The notes under the pieces are model-generated. The model was not told the DNA's origin, searched no databases, and saw only the letters and a list, made by a program, of their open reading frames with translations. Of a DNA stretch of 64,000 nt, positions 25,418 through 35,012 are shown piece after piece (within the stretch, counting starts at the first letter, position 1; the number at the start of each line of letters is the position of its first letter). Made by a program: the position numbers and the translations under genes. The stretch is from Edaphobacter lichenicola (GTDB lineage: Bacteria; Acidobacteriota; Terriglobia; Terriglobales; Acidobacteriaceae). Location: the NCBI RefSeq assembly GCF_014201315.1, contig NZ_JACHDY010000008.1:1-64000 (forward strand). Direction: 5' to 3'.

Positions 25418-26295
25418 CTATTTCAACTTCCGGGAAACCGGATGATTTTCCGGCGAGTGCACTCCACCACTCATCGCGTTCGGCTCGAGCAAGCTGCTCT
25501 TGCAGGTAGCCGGTGCATTAATGATGTTGCAACGCGCTGGCAAACCGTCCGCAAATCCGACGCTGTAGCCAGTCCACTTCGAGGGCTCTGACAACGGATA
25601 ATCTGTACTGATCATTTGCGCACCGGAATGCAAGAGAGCGTCACGACGGGTGGTGTCGTTGGTGCGGGCCGCAATTGTGCTTTCGTCGGCGCGAGCTCGA
25701 ACGATGTAACCCTGGCGCACGAGTTGATCGATCAGCTGCGGACTGCCTTCGTTTTCTTCCACAAAAGCGACGTCGGGCTTGCCCGGATCGGAGTTTGTGA
25801 ATAGCACGCGGCCTTGTAGTAGAGGGTGGCCGGCAGTGTCTATAGGTCCGGCGTTTTTTTGATCCATCAGAAAAATCACCTTGCCGCGCGACTCCACCAG
25901 GGTGGGCCACTGGCCTGCATGTACGGCCGCTTCGAGGGTCTGATAGTCGCCACGCACCTTGTCCGGCAAAATCATTTCTTTATCGGAGAAAACAGAACGG
26001 ATTTCCTTATCAAGCGCATCGAATGTTTCACTTGTAAATGGCTCCGCTTCAACGCTATCGGGTATCGACTGGGTGCGACCATGTTTGGTTTCGATCAATA
26101 GGAATAGCGGGACATGCCCAGGATGGGCCTTCGACCAGGTTCGGATCTCTTTGAGGCAATCGGTAAACAAGAGACAAGAGCTGCGCTGATTGATCAGGTA
26201 TATGGATAACTTTAAATCCGGGTTTATCCATCTCGCGGTTTGGATCAAAATCAGCGTCCGGCGGAAGACCTGCCTGTTTCGTTAGTGCAACGGTT
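25418..26295 (-). pseudogene. Calcium-dependent PI-PLC-like protein, truncated and frameshifted
   Basis: The main frame reads FTDCLKEIRTWSKAHPGHVP, FLLIETKHG, then DKVRGDYQTLEAAVHAGQWP, GKVIFLMDQKN and GAQMISTDYPLS, matching phosphatidylinositol-specific phospholipase C of the Ca2+-dependent bacterial type. Just upstream another frame gives LTKQAGLPPDADFDPNRE and MDKPGFKVIHIPDQ, the preceding family segment, so a frameshift lies near 26190. The N-terminal catalytic His half and signal peptide are missing beyond 26295. Non-functional. Confidence 0.75.
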
Positions 26296-26309
26296 ATTCG
26301 ACTCTACTC

Positions 26310-26535
26310 GGAACGTTGGCGCGAATCAGTCGAAAGGTTGAAGGGTTGATCACCCCTCCCGGCATACGACCATACTCTGCCGAATAGCTTTTCGTCGCCT
26401 TCCGCGTTTTCAGTTGGAACAAACTGCAGCGGGTAGAGGCCGTCCACCGGTGCAGAACATTCCAGCAGATCGACTGTCTGTTCCGTGTGGATGGACGTCA
26501 AGAGTCCCTGAGGGACATATAAAGCGCTGGTAAGC
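26310..26535 (-). pseudogene. C-terminal-side fragment of IolB/KduI-like isomerase (inverted)
   Basis: The minus strand reads ALYVPQGLLTSIHTEQTVDL, then LECSAPVDGLYPLQFVPTE. This is the middle of the double-cupin KduI/IolB family (5-deoxy-glucuronate isomerase type), which acts in inositol or uronate breakdown. It continues directly, in protein terms, from the plus-strand fragment at 26545-26682, so the two halves point in opposite directions. The rest of the protein is absent. Confidence 0.65.
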
Positions 26536-26544
26536 TATGGCCGC

Positions 26545-26682
26545 GTACGGCTCAATAAGTTTGATTCGAAGATTTGTTTTCTCGATTGGCGGCCAAGAGA
26601 CCGGACTGGTCTGCCTACGGGGTACATGTGTCGTATCTGTGAATGGTGATTCGTTCACAATGAATCGCAACGATGCCCGAAA
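26545..26682 (+). pseudogene. N-terminal-side fragment of IolB/KduI-like isomerase
   Basis: The plus strand reads IRRFVFSIGGQETGLVCLRG, then TCVVSVNGDSFTMNRNDA, the first cupin of an IolB-like enzyme (ETGLVCLRGTC...V.G.SF...R.DA). The expected next residues (LYVPQG) lie on the opposite strand at about 26532. A local inversion has split the gene. Confidence 0.65.
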
Positions 26683-26738
26683 ACCGCCAGGAATCGATGC
26701 CTCTCCCGCCTGCAGAGGCAGTTCGTTGCAGAAATATC

Positions 26739-26778
26739 TTGCCAGACAATCCCTATTTTGAGTATAGTTAGCGGTAAC
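26739..26778 (+). promoter_or_regulatory. Promoter with LacI-type operator (site 2) for inositol oxygenase
   Basis: -35 TTGCCA (26739-26744), 18-bp spacer, -10 TATAGT (26763-26768). The operator GTTAGCGGTAAC (26767-26778), with arms AGTTA/TAACT, overlaps the -10 box. Binding here would block RNA polymerase. The 16-mer TATAGTTAGCGGTAAC matches site 1 at 22760-22775 (14 of 16). The oxygenase start follows 31 bp later. Confidence 0.65.
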
Positions 26779-26809
26779 TTTATTGGCAGATCGCCAAGAG
26801 GAGCGCCAT

Positions 26810-27682
26810 ATGAGCTCAACACCGCAAATCTCCGAGCTTCACAAGAACCCATTATCCCCCGATGTGGATGAATGGGAGGAGTTCCTTGAAGGACGATATA
26901 AGGAAGGTAAATCGGAGACGGAGTTTCGCCAATATGACGCAGAAGCCGATCCCGGTGTCGCCGAATTCTACCGCCTAAACCACACTTACCAAACTCACGC
27001 TTACGCGTTGGATAAAGAACATCAATACTTCAGGCTCACGCGTGGCAAAAAGAGCATTTGGGAAGCAGCCGAATTCCTAAACACTTTGGTCGATGACAGC
27101 GACCCCGACACCGATTTGACGCAACTCGAACATTTGCTCCAAACCTCCGAGGCGATTCGGAAAGATGGTCATCCGCGCTGGATGGTGGCAACAGGATTTG
27201 TGCATGATCTCGGCAAATGTCTTTGCCTCTACGGGGAACCGCAGTGGGGGGTCGTCGGGGATACCTTTCCAACAGGCTGTGCATATTCTGGCGCAGTCGT
27301 TTTTCCAGAATATTTCCAAGCCAACCCCGACTCTCAAAACTCGCATTACCAGACAAAATTGGGCATCTACGAAGAAAACTGTGGCTTAGATAAAGTGACG
27401 ATGTCCTTCGGACACGATGGCTACATTCATCAGGTCATGAAGAATTACCTGCCGCTGGAGAGTCTGTACATGCTGCGCTATCACTCGTTTTACGCTTGGC
27501 ATCGGCACGGCGCCTACGACTATCTCTGCAACGAGCAAGACCGCGCGATGTTGCCCTGGGTTCTGAAGTTCAATCCATATGATCTTTATTCCAAAGGGCA
27601 TATCAAGCCGGACTTCAATCAACTCAAGCCTTATTACGACGACTTATTTGCAGAATTCTTTCCGGACAAAATTGCTTGGTAA
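26810..27682 (+). CDS. myo-Inositol oxygenase (MIOX)
   Basis: 290 aa, the usual length of eukaryote-type MIOX. It oxidises myo-inositol with O2 to D-glucuronate at a mixed-valent di-iron centre. Family landmarks in order: FRQYDAEADPGVAEFYRLNH (with YQTHAYA), IWEAAEFLNTLVDDSDPDTD, GHPRWMVATGFVHDLGK (His-Asp ligands), EPQWGVVGDTFPTGC, FGHDGYIHQV and LRYHSFYAWHRHGAYDYL, then WVLKFNPYDLYSK. The His/Asp ligand set appears complete. ATG 26810 has AAGAGGAG six bases upstream; ATG 26783 lacks an RBS. The promoter carries a LacI-type operator. Bacterial MIOX is uncommon, which suggests horizontal spread of this pathway. Confidence 0.93.
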   Translation: MSSTPQISELHKNPLSPDVDEWEEFLEGRYKEGKSETEFRQYDAEADPGVAEFYRLNHTYQTHAYALDKEHQYFRLTRGKKSIWEAAEFLNTLVDDSDPDTDLTQLEHLLQTSEAIRKDGHPRWMVATGFVHDLGKCLCLYGEPQWGVVGDTFPTGCAYSGAVVFPEYFQANPDSQNSHYQTKLGIYEENCGLDKVTMSFGHDGYIHQVMKNYLPLESLYMLRYHSFYAWHRHGAYDYLCNEQDRAMLPWVLKFNPYDLYSKGHIKPDFNQLKPYYDDLFAEFFPDKIAW

Positions 27683-27689
27683 ATTGCCG

Positions 27690-27904
27690 TCTAAGGCAAG
27701 AAACCCGACATCCGTGAGCACTAACCCTCGCTGATTCCGTCGAATCAGGAGCACCCCAACGTGTTCTTCGAGGCGTGTAAGAGCCCTGCTCACCGTCGAG
27801 GTCGGGAGACCCATATCTCTTGCTGCCCCGCTGAGAGTTCCAGCCTTGGCTGCGGCGACAAATGCGGTGACATCGTTTAGGTCAGGAGCTTTGCCCATGA
27901 GCAA
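27690..27904 (-). pseudogene. LysR-family regulator, HTH fragment only
   Basis: MGKAPDLNDVTAFVAAAKAG, then TLSGAARDMGLPTSTVSRAL, is the LysR winged HTH, continuing to RLEEHVGVLLIRRNQRGLVL. After about 70 residues similarity ends where the frame enters the 3' end of the inositol oxygenase gene. The effector domain is absent. Confidence 0.75.
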
Positions 27905-28397
27905 TACTACTTTGCGAAAGCTGCATCAGCAGAAGAAGCCCGCTCATCGGCGTCGATTGGACGGTTGACACTGCCTTCGTATATCGAACAGAACCAAGAG
28001 TCAGAATCCTTCCCATAATTGCGAAGAATCTTAAGCGGCAGTTCTCTTATGATGTTACGGCACCCAATCAGGAGGCGCGGTAAATGGCATGTAGGCAATC
28101 ATCGAAGCCCTCTTCTCGGGCGAACGCCTAGAAGTGCTTGATCAATCAGTTGATTGCAATATGCCTCAGTCAGCGGGGCGAAACGGAGGAGGAGCCTGTA
28201 GTAGACCGGGGCGACAATCGCATCAATCAGGAGCTCCCGATCAGTCTCTGCGCTCAGTAATCCGCCCGGAACACGAACAACAGCTCCTCGATGAGCGAAT
28301 CGGCCTGTTGGCACAGTTGAGAAAGGCTTCGATTTAGCCGGCCAACGATCCTCTAGGTTAGCGTTACTAATCCAGCTCGCAAGGGACACCGCGAAAT
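27905..28397. other. Region with only regulator debris
   Basis: Apart from the TetR C-terminal fragment at 28099-28300, I see no supported gene. The minus-strand frame at 27907-28098 has no recognisable domain. Confidence 0.5.
28099..28300 (-). pseudogene. TetR-family regulator, C-terminal fragment
   Basis: ETDRELLIDAIVAPVYYRLL, then LRFAPLTEAYCNQLIDQALL, is typical of the C-terminal dimerisation domain of AefR/TetR_C_11-type regulators (DPELLIDLL.GPLYYRLL). No HTH is present upstream in any frame that I could read. Confidence 0.6.
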
Positions 28398-29243
28398 TTA
28401 ATCGAGTTGAACGTTTGGTCGTATTTCGGCGGCGGCGAGAGCCGGTGGCCGCATGTCGCCAAGTTGCTCCAGCAGGGAACCTGGGGAGAATCCACTTAAA
28501 CCTTGAAAGTCCTTAATCATGTGCATTTGATCGTGATAACCAAATTTATGGGCCAAATCTAACCATGAGGAGTCGAGGCTCTTGACCTTTGCATCAAGCA
28601 CCATCTGGAATCGAGAGACTCTGGCGAAAAGCTTAGGACTCATTCCAATTTCGCTAGAGAAACGCCGTTCGAACTGACGAACACTCAATGAAGTGCGATT
28701 GGCAATGTGATCGATTCGAGTCTTCCCATTTTGCGCGAACATATAGAGCGCGGCACTCATGATCGGAGTGTTTTCGATGGAACGTCGAGCCTTTTTGAGA
28801 AGAAACGCTTCCACGAGTTTCACCCGTTTATCGAAAGAAGCGTTGTTCGCCATCTCATTCCAAAGTTGATGAATATCGGTCCCGATCACGTCGCAACAAT
28901 CATAGTGTTGGTTTGCGAGCTCTCTCACCGGTATGCCGAAGAGCTGCCAGAATGCCATCGGTTGAAAGAAGATGGCGAACGACTGGAGCCCACCACGAAG
29001 GCGAATGTTAGCGCGGCGATACGCACTTGGACCAACCACAACAATCTGGTGAGTCTGGTGGAGGCTCCCGTCGCCGAATTCAACGATTGGGAAATTGCCA
29101 AATTCAAATTCGATGATTTGCTCGAGACAAGCGGGCATAGGCTGCACAACCTCCGCACTTGTAAGGTCGAACTCTCGCTGGGCGTAGGCGCGTACGTAAG
29201 TCTTCAATTCGGGACACGGCAATGACGAATGAAGTGTGTGCAT
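28398..29243 (-). CDS. AraC-family transcriptional regulator
   Basis: 281 aa. The N-terminal ~150 residues resemble the DUF6597-type sensor domain common in such regulators (LPCPELKTYVRAYAQREF, QPMPACLEQIIEFEFG, LQSFAIFFQPMAFWQLFGIP). The C-terminal AraC DNA-binding domain reads IDHIANRTSLSVRQFERRFS, EIGMSPKLFARVSRFQMVL and WLDLAHKFGYHDQMHMIKDF...SGFSPGSLL, with both HTHs present. ATG 29243 is used because GAGGG precedes it at good spacing. Target unknown. Confidence 0.85.
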   Translation of the reverse strand: MHTLHSSLPCPELKTYVRAYAQREFDLTSAEVVQPMPACLEQIIEFEFGNFPIVEFGDGSLHQTHQIVVVGPSAYRRANIRLRGGLQSFAIFFQPMAFWQLFGIPVRELANQHYDCCDVIGTDIHQLWNEMANNASFDKRVKLVEAFLLKKARRSIENTPIMSAALYMFAQNGKTRIDHIANRTSLSVRQFERRFSSEIGMSPKLFARVSRFQMVLDAKVKSLDSSWLDLAHKFGYHDQMHMIKDFQGLSGFSPGSLLEQLGDMRPPALAAAEIRPNVQLD

Positions 29244-29288
29244 GAATGCCCTCGCTTTCCATACCGAGCCCTTTGCAACAATCAACAA

Positions 29289-29605
29289 CTGCGCGGCGTG
29301 GAATCTGATGAGCGAAATCGGACCACAGTGGTTCTATGATTCGTCGATCATATCCCGAATACTACGCTCCATCTCTTTTTCTTGAATGTCGGATTTTTAC
29401 TATGTGTCTAGTTTGCTTCATGCCTACAGTTGTTTTGACGTGAACAAAGCGGCAGATCGGTTCGCGCTCGAGTGGAATCCTCTGCGTCCTCACCTCGATG
29501 TTATTAGGACAGACAGCCTTCTCAACGCAACAGGATCAATGACTCTACACGGTTTCCTGTTTACCAACTACCGAGAACGCTTTGCGTACTCCTGGCGGAC
29601 CCTCA
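29289..29605. other. Intergenic region before the NHL-repeat gene
   Basis: Open plus-strand frame from 29386 runs into the signal-peptide region of the next gene in another frame and matches nothing I know. It is probably the promoter region for the large repeat protein. Confidence 0.4.
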
Positions 29606-32600
29606 ATGAAGAATGCCGTCTTTGTAGCTTATTCGAACCACTATCCCCCTATCTCCCCGTCGCTCTTTTCTCTAAGAGTGTTGCTCAGCCTCGCGGTCTT
29701 GGCTGTGGCGGGTGTCGCGAACTCGCAGACCGCACACCTGGTGCACGGAGTCACGCTGGTCACGGGAGGGCAGCAGGGCTACCTGGGGGTCGATGCGAAT
29801 GGAAACCTTTACACAGTGAGTAATAGCGCCATTGGTTTGAAGCAGAGCATCCGGCAACTTCCGTATTCCGAGACGCCGATAGGCAGTGGCCTTAGCGACG
29901 CGCGGGGCGTCGTAGTGGACAACAGCGGCAACGTCTACATCGCTGATTTCGGCAATAACCGCGTCGTCAAGGTGCCCCTGACAGCAAGTGGATATGGAAC
30001 GCAAACCACCGTTGGGACTGGGCTAAACGCACCTCGGGGTATCGCTGTCGATATGAGCGGCAATGTCTACATCGCGGACTCCGCCAACCGCGTCTTAAAA
30101 GAGACTCTCTCCGGCGGGACGTATGCACAGAGCACCATCGGCAGTGGCTTCTCCGCGACATACGGCCTGGCTGTCGATAACAGCGGGAATGTCTACATCG
30201 TTGATGCGGGGAGCAGCACTGTCTATAAAGAAACGCCTTCGGGGAGCAACTACACGCAGACGACTGTCGGCACAGGATTGAGCGACCCACTCGCGGTTGC
30301 GGTAGATCAGAGCGGAAACCTGTACATCGCCGATTTTGGCAACAATCGCATCCTCATGGAGACACTCAACGCCGGTGCCTATACCCAGAGTGTAGTCCTG
30401 ACTTCCGTAACGACACCCACCATCGCGGTCGATGGCAACGGCAACATATTTGCCTCGGACATATCCGGCAACCCTTCCCTCAGCATTCAACCTGGGGGTG
30501 TCGATTTCTTTCGAACTTCGACCGGAAGCTCCAGCCTCAAGGGCACGCTGACGTTTAGCTTTGACAGCGCCGGCAGCGTCGGCGGCTCGTCGGTATTCAC
30601 CAAAGGCGAGGCAGGACAGGACTTCGCAGATGCGGGCACAGGCACCTGCACCACCAACGGAAGCAGCAAGCTCTACTCCGCTGGCGATACCTGTACGGTC
30701 GACGTGGTCTTCTCGCCAAAATACACAGGCAATCGAGTAGGAGCAACGGTACTGACCGATGCATCCGGGAAGCGCATCGCGACCGCGTATCTCTATGGCC
30801 AGGGAGTCGGGCCGCAGATCACCTTTTTGCCCGACAAGGTCACTACCCTGCTGACGCGCACCAGTCCCATCTTGAGTCTCGATGTAGATGACAGCGGTAA
30901 CCTTTACCTCGCTGACACCGGCAATCATCAGATATTGGAGGAAAAGCCGACGGGCAGCAGCTACGCGGAGACAGGCGTGGACAGCGGCCTGTTCAACTCC
31001 TTTTCCGTGGCGGTCGATGGCGGCGGAAGCGTCTACTTTCCCGATCCGGGCACCAACCAGGTTTTCAAGGAGACTCCTTCCGGCAGTGGATTTATACAGA
31101 CCGTCGTTCCGGTCATGAACGCCTATCGGGGGACCGCATACGTTGCAGTGGATCCAAGTGGAAACGTCTATATCTCCCTCTCAAACGGCGGAAGCATAGT
31201 CAAAGAAACGCTCTCGGGAGAGACGTATACAGAGAGCGCAGTAGCCACGATTGGCAATATTGCGGCAATGTCCGTAGATAGCGTCGGCAATGTCTATCTC
31301 ACCGATCAGGACACAGGCAGCGTTGTGAAGGAGACACTCTCCGCCGGCGGCTATACCCAGAGCACTGTCGCACTTGCCGCCACGACCTCTGCGGTTGCCG
31401 TTGACGGCACCGGGCCGTCTACATCGCGGACCAGAACAAAGGCATTCTCAAAGAAAGTCCTACGGCCACCGGATACGCGGAGAGCGTCCTCTTGAGCAAG
31501 CCTCAAGGCGACTTCTTCACCGCCGTTGCACTTGATGGGCAGGGAAATCTCTACATCGCCTCCGCCACGGGTCTGGTAGAAAAAATCGACCTCGCCGACC
31601 CGCCAAGCCTGAGCTTCGCATCGACAGCAGTAGGCGCAACCAGCAGCGACAGCCCACAGGCAGTCACCGTGTCAAATATCGGCACAGCGCCCCTCACCTT
31701 CCCAGTCTCTGCTACCGGGAATAACCCCAGCATCTCTTCAGGCTTCGTCCTGGGCAGCAGTGGAAGCGGCGCCTGCGCCCTTCTGACGCCGACCTCTACC
31801 ACTCCGGGGACATTGGCAGCAAGCAGCGCCTGCAGCATTGCAGTCAGCTTCAGTCCAATAGCAGTAGGTCTCGACACGGGGTCGATCCAGCTAACAGACG
31901 ATTCACTGAATGGTGTCCCAAATCCAACACAAACGATTCCACTGACGGGAACTGGGACAGGGGTTGGCGCGCCGCAAGCGGTACTTAGTCCAACAAGCCT
32001 TAGCTTCGGCGATGTAACTACCGGTTCTACAAGTGCCTCGCAGTCGATCACCCTCTCGAACCCTGGTACGAGCGCATTGACATTGACGGGCCTCAGCGTC
32101 ACTGGCACGAACACTACCAAGTTTGCCCAGACCAACACCTGTGGCACATCGCTGGCAGCAGGCGCAAGTTGCGTCATCACGGTTACCTTTTCTCCCGATG
32201 TAGCTGGCGGGTACTCAGCGTCGATCTCGATTGCGGACAATGCTAGTGGATCCCCCCAGATCGCCTCATTGACCGGCACGGGCGTTGCGCCCGCTGCGCC
32301 GCAGGCGGTTCTGAGTCCGACCAGCCTTGCATTTGGCAACACAATCACGGGCACGACAAGTGCTACGCAAGGGATCACACTCTCAAATCCCGGAACCGCG
32401 GCGCTTACTATCGCCGGTATCACCGTGATCGGATCGAATGCGACGAAGTTTGCTCAGACGAATAACTGCGGAGGTTCGTTGGCCGCGGGCTCGGCCTGCA
32501 CCATCACGGTGTCGTTTTCGCCGGACGTCGTGGGTGCCTACTCCGCCTCCATCTCGGTTGCGGACAACGCCAGTGGTTCTCCTCAAACTGCTGCGCTCAC

Positions 32601-33473
32601 CGGTACCGGAGTAGCACCCGCAAGCCCGCAGGCGGTTCTGAGTCCCACCAGCCTATCTTTCCCCAACACGACCGTCGGCTCTTCCGCGTCGGCGTTGGTC
32701 GCGCAACTCTCCAATCCTGGCAACGCAAGCTTGGCGATCACCGGGATCACCATCGCGGGCACCGGTGCAAGCGCGTTCACGCTCACAACCACCTGCGGCA
32801 CTTCCCTAGCGGCCAGTGCAACATGCAGTATCTCTGTGGTGTTTACACCATCTTCAAGCACCACCTATGCGGCGTTCGTCTCAGTGGCGGACAACGCCTC
32901 CGGCTCTCCTCACACCGCTCAGCTCTCGGGCTCCGGCGTCGCTGCCCTTGTCCCCGACTTTTCAATTACTGCTACGAACAGTCCACAGACCATCGCTCGC
33001 GGAGCCTCGGGCCAATACACCATCGCACTGGCACCCGCAAATGGTTCGTTTCCAAGTGCGATCAATCTTTCGATCTCTGGACTGCCAACTGGTGTTACGG
33101 GCACCTTCTCCCCGGCGTCGGTCACACCGAACGGCAATGCAGCCAGTTCGACGCTAACAGTGGCTGTTTCCAATAGCTTCGCGGCAACCTCATCAAGTCC
33201 GTTTCGCAGATTCGACAGATCGAGAGTCGGTGAAGGCGGCGCTGCGATAGCCTTTGCGGTGCTTCTTATGCCCTGGTTCAAAAGAAAGCGCATACGCCCT
33301 CTCGCACTCCAAGTCCTTTTGGCCGTCATGCTCGTCGGTGGAATCATTGTTTGACAGGTTGCGGTTCTGGTGGATTCGCCGGCCACAGCGCAACAAAGAC
33401 TTACATCCTTACCGTGACGGGCACCAGCGGTTCGATACAACATGCCACCACGGTGACATTGATCTTGAAATAG
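29606..33473 (+). pseudogene. Large secreted NHL + ASPM-SPD-2-Hydin repeat protein with two single-base frameshifts
   Basis: Three consecutive reading frames make one protein of about 1290 aa. Part 1: signal peptide (LFSLRVLLSLAVLAVAGVANS) then NHL beta-propeller repeats of the form VAVDNSGNVYIADFGNNRV. Near 31410, GGCACCGGGCCGTC lacks one G; the next frame continues AVYIADQNKGILKESPTATG and joins the second open frame at 31492. Part 2: choice-of-anchor D (ASPM-SPD-2-Hydin) repeats. Near 33350 a second shift leads to GCGSGGF and TKTYILTVTGTSGSIQHATT, ending VTLILK and stop 33471-33473, the usual end of these proteins. Total length is consistent with two 1-bp deletions. Either a real pseudogene or sequencing error in G/T runs. 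Related proteins are cell-surface or secreted. Confidence 0.8.
31971..32945 (+). repeat. Three tandem ~327-bp ASPM-SPD-2-Hydin repeats
   Basis: Units begin at about 31971, 32298 and 32625, each encoding PQAVLSPTSLSF...NPG...LAL-type sequence ending FSPDV.G.YSASIS.ADNASGSP and TGTGVAPA. High similarity between units 1 and 2 suggests recent duplication or gene conversion. Confidence 0.8.
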
Positions 33474-33481
33474 GAGAGCGC

Positions 33482-34090
33482 GTGCATAGACATCTTTCAT
33501 CCAGATCGATAATTCAGTCCCTGGCTCTTGCAACTTTTCTCCTGGTTGCGGGCGGGGATACGATCAAGGTCTGTGCCCAGTCACGACGCCAGGCCGCGCC
33601 ACTGGAGTTCGCTGTGAGCTACAACGCCATCAGGGCAAATGCGCCGCCGGGCGGGTGCAGTTGCTTTTATATGTCAGGTGGCCGGGCGGAGGTAAATCTT
33701 CACTTCCTTGGTTGGCTCAGCGCCGTTGCCGAGGTGGGCGGTGCCCACGCAAACAACATCAATTCAAGCGCGGATGGTGTCGGTCGGATCACATACCTCT
33801 TTGGGCCACGCGTTACTCACCGGTCAGGCCACAGGCTCTCCAGCTTCGCGCAGGTGCTATTCGGTGAGGCGCATGGCTTCGACGGCTACTTCCCCACGAT
33901 GACGACCTCCTCGTCGACCGCGAACTCTTTTGCCTTCTCAACAGGAGGGGGATTGGACTTGTCTCTTTCACATCGTGTTGCTGTACGGGTATTGCAGGCC
34001 GATTACCTGTATACGCAGCTTCCGAACGCTGTGGGCGACCGACAGAACAACCTCCGGTTAGGTGCTGGGATTGTCTTTCGTATCCGATAA
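33482..34090 (+). CDS. Outer-membrane beta-barrel protein
   Basis: 202 aa. GTG 33482 follows AGGAGA by 6 nt, overlapping the end of the repeat-protein gene. Signal peptide SIIQSLALATFLLVAGG...VCAQ. The mature part alternates aromatic and polar residues as in OprF/OmpA-like barrels: LEFAVSYNAIRANAPPGGCS, RAEVNLHFLGWLSAVAEVGG, ITYLFGPRVTH, LSSFAQVLFGEAHG, FAFSTGGGLDLSLSHRVAVR and LRLGAGIVFRI with a terminal barrel strand. This is a standard acidobacterial porin-like or outer-membrane protein. Function unknown. Confidence 0.75.
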   Translation: MHRHLSSRSIIQSLALATFLLVAGGDTIKVCAQSRRQAAPLEFAVSYNAIRANAPPGGCSCFYMSGGRAEVNLHFLGWLSAVAEVGGAHANNINSSADGVGRITYLFGPRVTHRSGHRLSSFAQVLFGEAHGFDGYFPTMTTSSSTANSFAFSTGGGLDLSLSHRVAVRVLQADYLYTQLPNAVGDRQNNLRLGAGIVFRIR

Positions 34091-34366
34091 CAGAGCTAGA
34101 AATGGGGCTCTGGTGCAAAGATTTGAGACGGGCATGGCAGAGCCTCTCGGCTGGCGAGAAGTCCTCGTCGGAAGCTGGGTGAGACAGATTCCGAGACTCC
34201 ATGCCAACTTCTTGGGCCCATCTAACGAGATGTGCCACGACAGATATTTCTGGGCAGTCTATCTGTTTGCATGCTCAGCGCACTCACCTGGCTTGAGCTT
34301 TGAGAGTTCGATTCCACTTCGCGGTGGCGCGATGGCAGTGTTATGGTGTCGCTCAGAGAAGGTATT
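34091..34366. other. Intergenic region with no supported gene
   Basis: Short frames on both strands but no recognisable domain. The region provides an RBS-like GAAGG for ATG 34367. Confidence 0.4.
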
Positions 34367-35012
34367 ATGTCCAACGCCTCTTCCGGATTACCGCAAAAGA
34401 GCCCGCAGTTGCGAGCCCGCGATGTCTTGTTTTTAATCATGCAAATTGCGAGCCCGCCATGTCTTATTTTTAATTCTGGTCGTTGTCGGGTTCGCATACC
34501 TTGCTGCCCCTGAGTTTTGGGTTCCGTGGGCCCATTTCACTGGAGGCTCATTCCATGCTGCGCCCTGGTGGTCGGGAGCAGGAAGCTTCACGGCGCCGGA
34601 AGGAACCTACCAGCTCCATCTTTCCTTGAGCCCTGTGGATACCGGCTCCCACCCAACCCTCACCACCCACCTGGACGGGGATGGACATCTCTGCACGCCG
34701 TCGGGCGAGCGGCTGATGATCCGTGTGGAGGGGGATATGGACAAGCATCTGTCGTTGAACACGATAGGCAGATCGATCGATATCAGCAGCTTCACCCGCA
34801 GCAAGCCTGGAACCTTCAGCGCGATGAAGGCGCCTGGTTCTCCTTACGTGAGACTCACCGGTGTGTGGGGACCAGGGAGGATCGAGGCGAAAGGAACTCT
34901 CGAGCATGAGCCAGCCGACCCTGGGCACCCGCCGCCGCCCAAGGCGGCGCCGATCACCGTCACGCTGCAGCAGTCGGGTGAGTGGTGGCGGCCTACGTGC
35001 CGAACGCACTGA
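34367..35012 (+). pseudogene. Secreted/membrane protein gene broken by a 37-bp tandem duplication
   Basis: The likely original start is ATG 34367 (MSNASSGLPQKSPQ, then LRARDVLFLI). A 37-bp tandem duplication at 34409-34482 repeats the LRAR-VLFLI codons and shifts the frame, so the protein from 34367 stops early. The downstream frame (from TTG 34446) reads RARHVLFLILVVVGFAYLAA, then PEFWVPWAHFTGGSFHAAPW and a soluble domain with EGTYQLHLSLSP and IDISSFTRSKPGTFSA. Translation from TTG 34446 could still give a near-complete 188-aa product, but no RBS lies there. Family not recognised; one N-terminal TM helix or signal anchor. Confidence 0.65.
34409..34482 (+). repeat. 37-bp direct tandem duplication
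   Basis: Units 34409-34445 and 34446-34482 both start TTGCGAGCCCGC and share ATGTCTT.TTTTTAAT, with a few differences. A 37-nt insertion is not a multiple of three and causes the frameshift described for the gene at 34367. Confidence 0.8.

Noticed and set aside
28358-28370. GTTAGCGTTAC as a third LacI operator
   Set aside because: Arms are not inverted (GTTA...TTAC) and the sequence lies within regulator debris, not in front of an intact gene.
31551-32423. 290-aa minus-strand open frame
   Set aside because: Antisense of the low-complexity ASPM repeats, hence the apparent regular sequence.
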